Below, piece after piece: positions 6,791 to 8,455 of a stretch of 8,455 nt of DNA. Each line of letters begins with the position of its first letter. Position 1 is the stretch's first letter. The stretch is from JACQFK01 sp964604905 (GTDB taxonomy: Bacteria; Planctomycetota; MHYJ01; JACPRB01), in assembly GCA_964604905.1 (NCBI GenBank), contig CAZSCC010000361.1:1-8455 (forward strand). The letters run 5' to 3'. The notes below the pieces were generated by a model, which saw only the letters and a program-made list of their open reading frames with translations, was not told the origin of the DNA and did no database searches. The translations under genes were made by a program, and so were the position numbers.

Positions 6791-7428
6791 GACTTCTTCG
6801 CCCCGCCCTTCCGCGCCGAGACCAGGGACTCAAGAGCTTCCCGGGTGAGGAGGAGGTCCTTGTGCTTGACAATGTCGTAGGCGTTCAGCTCCTGGACGGG
6901 GCGAACGCTGAGATCCTGCAGGTTGCGGGCCGAAAGCAGGACGGTCTCGTTGTACTTGGGAAGGGCCAGGAGCACCGTCCGCTTGAAGCCGATGGCCTTC
7001 ATCAGCTTGACCATCTCCTTGGTCTTTGGCTTCGGTAGCTCGACGGACTCGATGACCGAGCATTCCTTATCCTTGATCTTTCCCAGGAGGGCCGAGTCCA
7101 GCGCGGCGCGGCGCATGGAGTCGGTGATCGTCATGCGGTACTCGCGGGTGCGCGGCCCGAAGACGACGCCGCCCCCAACCCAGATGGGCGACCTCTTCGT
7201 GCCGGCGCGGGCCATACCCGTGTGCTTCTGCGGCCAGGGCTTCTTGGTGGAGCCTTCGACCTCGCCACGCGTCTTGGTGTGAGCGTTCCCCTCGCGCTGG
7301 TTGGCCTCGTGGATCAGAATCACCTGATGGAGGAGCTTTTTCTTCACCTTGTCGCCGAAGAGCTTCTCGTCGACGGTGACCGTGCCGGCGCTCTTGCCTT
7401 CCTTGGAGAACAGTGGGATCTCGGCCAT
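6787..7428 (-). CDS. rplD: 50S ribosomal protein L4
   Basis: L4 binds 23S rRNA and sends a long loop into the peptide exit tunnel; in E. coli it also represses the S10 operon through a long mRNA leader. The 213-residue product is of family length. The tunnel loop (about 58-90) reads KKPWPQKHTGMARAGTKRSP then WVGGGVVFGP. The E. coli RQKGTGRAR segment is altered to PQKHTGMAR here. The C-terminal domain has the pattern SARNLQDLSVRPVQELNAYDIVKHKDLLLT. It follows rpsJ after only 10 bp; in the common order rplC lies between these two genes. No room exists for an L4-responsive leader upstream of rpsJ if the predicted promoter is right. Confidence 0.96.
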   Translation of the reverse strand: MAEIPLFSKEGKSAGTVTVDEKLFGDKVKKKLLHQVILIHEANQREGNAHTKTRGEVEGSTKKPWPQKHTGMARAGTKRSPIWVGGGVVFGPRTREYRMTITDSMRRAALDSALLGKIKDKECSVIESVELPKPKTKEMVKLMKAIGFKRTVLLALPKYNETVLLSARNLQDLSVRPVQELNAYDIVKHKDLLLTREALESLVSARKGGAKKS

Positions 7429-7438
7429 GGCTCAGGTC

Positions 7439-7759
7439 CTACTTCTCGTCCAGGAGGGCTTTCACGCGGATGTCGACGCCGGCAGGCATGTTCAGGTTCC
7501 GGAGCTCGTCGATCGTCTTGGACGTGGGCTCGGTGATGTCCACCACTCGCTTGTGCGTCCGAATCTCAAACTGCTCGCGCGACTTCTTGTCCACGTGCGG
7601 CGAGCGGAGGACCGTGATCCGCTCGATCCTCGTGGGGAGCGGGATCGGCCCGCGGACCTTGGCGCCGGTGCGCTTGGCCGAATTCACGATGTCCATCGCC
7701 GCCTGGTCGATGAGCTCATGGTCGTAGCCTTCGATGCGGATGCGAATCCTTTGGGCCAT
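7439..7759 (-). CDS. rpsJ: 30S ribosomal protein S10
   Basis: S10 is a head protein of the small subunit and, as NusE, also joins NusB in transcription antitermination complexes. The 106-residue product is fully typical: IRIRIEGYDHELID (5-18), GAKVRGPIPLPTRIERITVLRSPHVDKKSREQFEIRTHKR (32-71), and LRNLNMPAGVDIRVK near the end. It is the first gene of the S10 operon. The ATG at 7759 follows a predicted -10 box by 12 nt and has no Shine-Dalgarno, so it may be read from a nearly leaderless mRNA. The stop is TAG. Confidence 0.97.
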   Translation of the reverse strand: MAQRIRIRIEGYDHELIDQAAMDIVNSAKRTGAKVRGPIPLPTRIERITVLRSPHVDKKSREQFEIRTHKRVVDITEPTSKTIDELRNLNMPAGVDIRVKALLDEK

Positions 7760-7771
7760 AAACGAGCCGTC

Positions 7772-7799
7772 AGTATACAGATAGACTTTTGGAAGTCAA
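7772..7799 (-). promoter_or_regulatory. Sigma-70-type promoter of the S10 operon
   Basis: Minus-strand TTGACT (7794-7799), a 16-bp spacer and TATACT (7772-7777) each differ from consensus at one position. The start should fall near 7765, leaving only 5-7 nt before the rpsJ ATG. The bases after the -10 box (GACGGCTC) are GC-rich, as in promoters under stringent control. No room remains for the long regulatory S10 leader known from E. coli. Confidence 0.7.
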
Positions 7800-7834
7800 G
7801 CGAAAGGGCCGGCCGGAAATGTTTCTCGCCGGAG

Positions 7835-7864
7835 TTGACAACGGGCGGGCCGGGGTCGTATAGT
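7835..7864 (+). promoter_or_regulatory. Consensus-like promoter on the plus strand, divergent from the S10 operon promoter
   Basis: A perfect TTGACA (7835-7840), an 18-bp spacer and TATAGT (7859-7864) form a strong sigma-70-type promoter. Its direction is opposite to every protein gene in the window. The start would be near 7871. The region downstream has no convincing plus-strand gene, only a terminator 20-50 bp away. Confidence 0.65.
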
Positions 7865-7870
7865 TTATGG

Positions 7871-7926
7871 GGCGAGCAGCACTCAAGAACGGGCGCCATC
7901 GGGGCGAGACGGCGCCCGTTTTTTTA
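7871..7926 (+). ncRNA. Putative ~55-nt RNA between the fusA and rpsJ genes
   Basis: This is inferred from the plus-strand promoter at 7835-7864 and the strong terminator ending near 7926. The RNA would have a ~17-nt single-stranded 5' part and a 10-bp hairpin with a G-rich 13-nt loop. The octamer GGGGCGAG occurs near the 5' end (7869-7876) and again in the loop (7901-7908). I recognise no known RNA family. It could be a small regulatory RNA, a transcription by-product, or a means of blocking antisense transcription into fusA. Confidence 0.4.
7888..7926 (+). terminator. Strong intrinsic terminator, best read on the plus strand
   Basis: AACGGGCGCC (7888-7897) pairs perfectly with GGCGCCCGTT (7911-7920) around a 13-nt loop and runs into seven T residues (7919-7925) on the plus strand. 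Read on the minus strand the stem is followed by the poorer tract TTCTTG, so it may also stop fusA transcripts 20-60 nt after the fusA stop codon, less efficiently. Confidence 0.8.
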
Positions 7927-7943
7927 TTGGCACACGCCGCCCG

Positions 7944-8455
7944 TCAGGAACTGAACTTCGCCCGTTCCTCGGCCGGGATCGGCTTGTACTCGTAGGGCTC
8001 CAGGGCGTGCAGGCCCCGGCCCTGCGTGAGTGACCTCAGCATGGTCGTATAGCCGAACATCTTTGAGAGCGCGACGTGACCCAGGATCACGCGCGCGCCC
8101 GACGAGGCGGTCATGTCGGAGATTTCCGCTCCACGCCGCTGAAGATCGTTGATGACGCCGCCGGCGTAGTCGTCGGGAACCGTGACCTCGAACTTCATGT
8201 GGGGCTCGAGGATCGCCGACTCGGCCCCCTTAAGAGCCTTCGCGAAGGCGTTCACCGCCGCCGCGCTGTAGGCCTGTTCGGCCGATTCGGTCGAGACCGA
8301 TCCCCCGGTGATCGCGATCTGGACGTAGATCATCGGGAAGCCCGCGATGGCCCCCGACCCCGCGGCGCTGAGGACGCCCTCCTTGATCGACGGGAGGAAG
8401 CGCCGCATCTCCTTCTCGAGCTCCCCCGGAAGCTCGATGGCGACCGTCGGCGCCC
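7944..8455 (-). CDS. fusA: Elongation factor G, C-terminal part (truncated by window edge)
   Basis: EF-G is the GTPase that moves tRNAs and mRNA through the ribosome. Only the last 169 residues are visible, covering most of domain IV and domain V. Support comes from GFPMIYVQIAITGG, the domain V stretch LEPHMKFEVTVPDDYAGGVINDLQRRGAEI and MFGYTTMLRSLTQGRG near the end. The domain IV tip segment, normally DGSYHxVDSSE, reads TGGSVSTESAE here, lacking the Tyr-His that carries the translocation-important His583 of E. coli. It may be the main EF-G of a divergent phylum or an EF-G paralogue. The position just before the S10 operon supports a housekeeping role. No tuf gene separates it from rpsJ. Translation continues beyond position 8455. 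Confidence 0.9.
   Translation of the reverse strand, partial: APTVAIELPGELEKEMRRFLPSIKEGVLSAAGSGAIAGFPMIYVQIAITGGSVSTESAEQAYSAAAVNAFAKALKGAESAILEPHMKFEVTVPDDYAGGVINDLQRRGAEISDMTASSGARVILGHVALSKMFGYTTMLRSLTQGRGLHALEPYEYKPIPAEERAKFSS

Noticed and set aside
7760..7943. tRNA gene or tuf remnant in the fusA-rpsJ gap
   Set aside because: No cloverleaf arms or T-loop motif and no EF-Tu sequence seen on either strand; the gap is explained by two promoters and a terminator.
7867..7954. Small plus-strand open frame starting at the ATG at 7867 downstream of the plus-strand promoter
   Set aside because: The ATG is 2 nt after the -10 box, upstream of the expected transcription start, and the frame runs through the terminator and into antisense fusA.

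Overview
This is a high-GC bacterial window in which every convincing protein gene lies on the minus strand, so it reads biologically from right to left. It combines a shortened S10 ribosomal-protein operon with a set of genes that do not normally follow it. A Planctomycetota-like or related deep-branching uncultured bacterium is my best guess. It rests on the style of the DksA/TraR-type protein next to LspA and on the divergent EF-G and SecA sequences; no marker in the window proves it.

Right end (8455 to 7944): the last ~170 codons of an EF-G gene. The tip loop of its domain IV lacks the usual Tyr-His. A 184-bp gap follows (7760-7943). It holds a good minus-strand promoter for the S10 operon with almost no 5' leader. 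Back to back with it is a plus-strand consensus-like promoter that would make only a ~55-nt RNA ending at a strong intrinsic terminator. No tuf gene lies between EF-G and S10.

Middle (7759 to 3425): rpsJ, rplD, rplW, rplB, rpsS, rplV, rpsC, rplP, rpmC, tightly packed with gaps of 0-19 bp and several overlaps. Two things depart from the usual order. rplC (L3) is missing between S10 and L4. rpsC carries an in-frame TAG at 4504-4506, exactly inside the GxxG loop of its KH domain, and a usable Shine-Dalgarno and ATG follow just downstream.

Left part (3450 to 1): after L29, instead of S17 and the spc operon, come a DksA/TraR-type zinc-finger gene overlapping rpmC, lspA (lipoprotein signal peptidase), pyrD (class 1B dihydroorotate dehydrogenase), an unrecognised 89-codon gene with its own promoter, and secA running off the window edge. 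Three predicted promoters (rpsJ, lspA, the 89-codon gene) put the -10 box only 7-12 nt before the ATG, which suggests leaderless or near-leaderless mRNAs.

Together the cluster joins ribosome assembly, elongation, a probable RNA-polymerase-binding stringent-response factor, pyrimidine supply and protein export in one growth-linked region. The most notable signals are the interrupted rpsC, the short plus-strand transcription unit, the missing rplC, and the small gene placed directly before secA.
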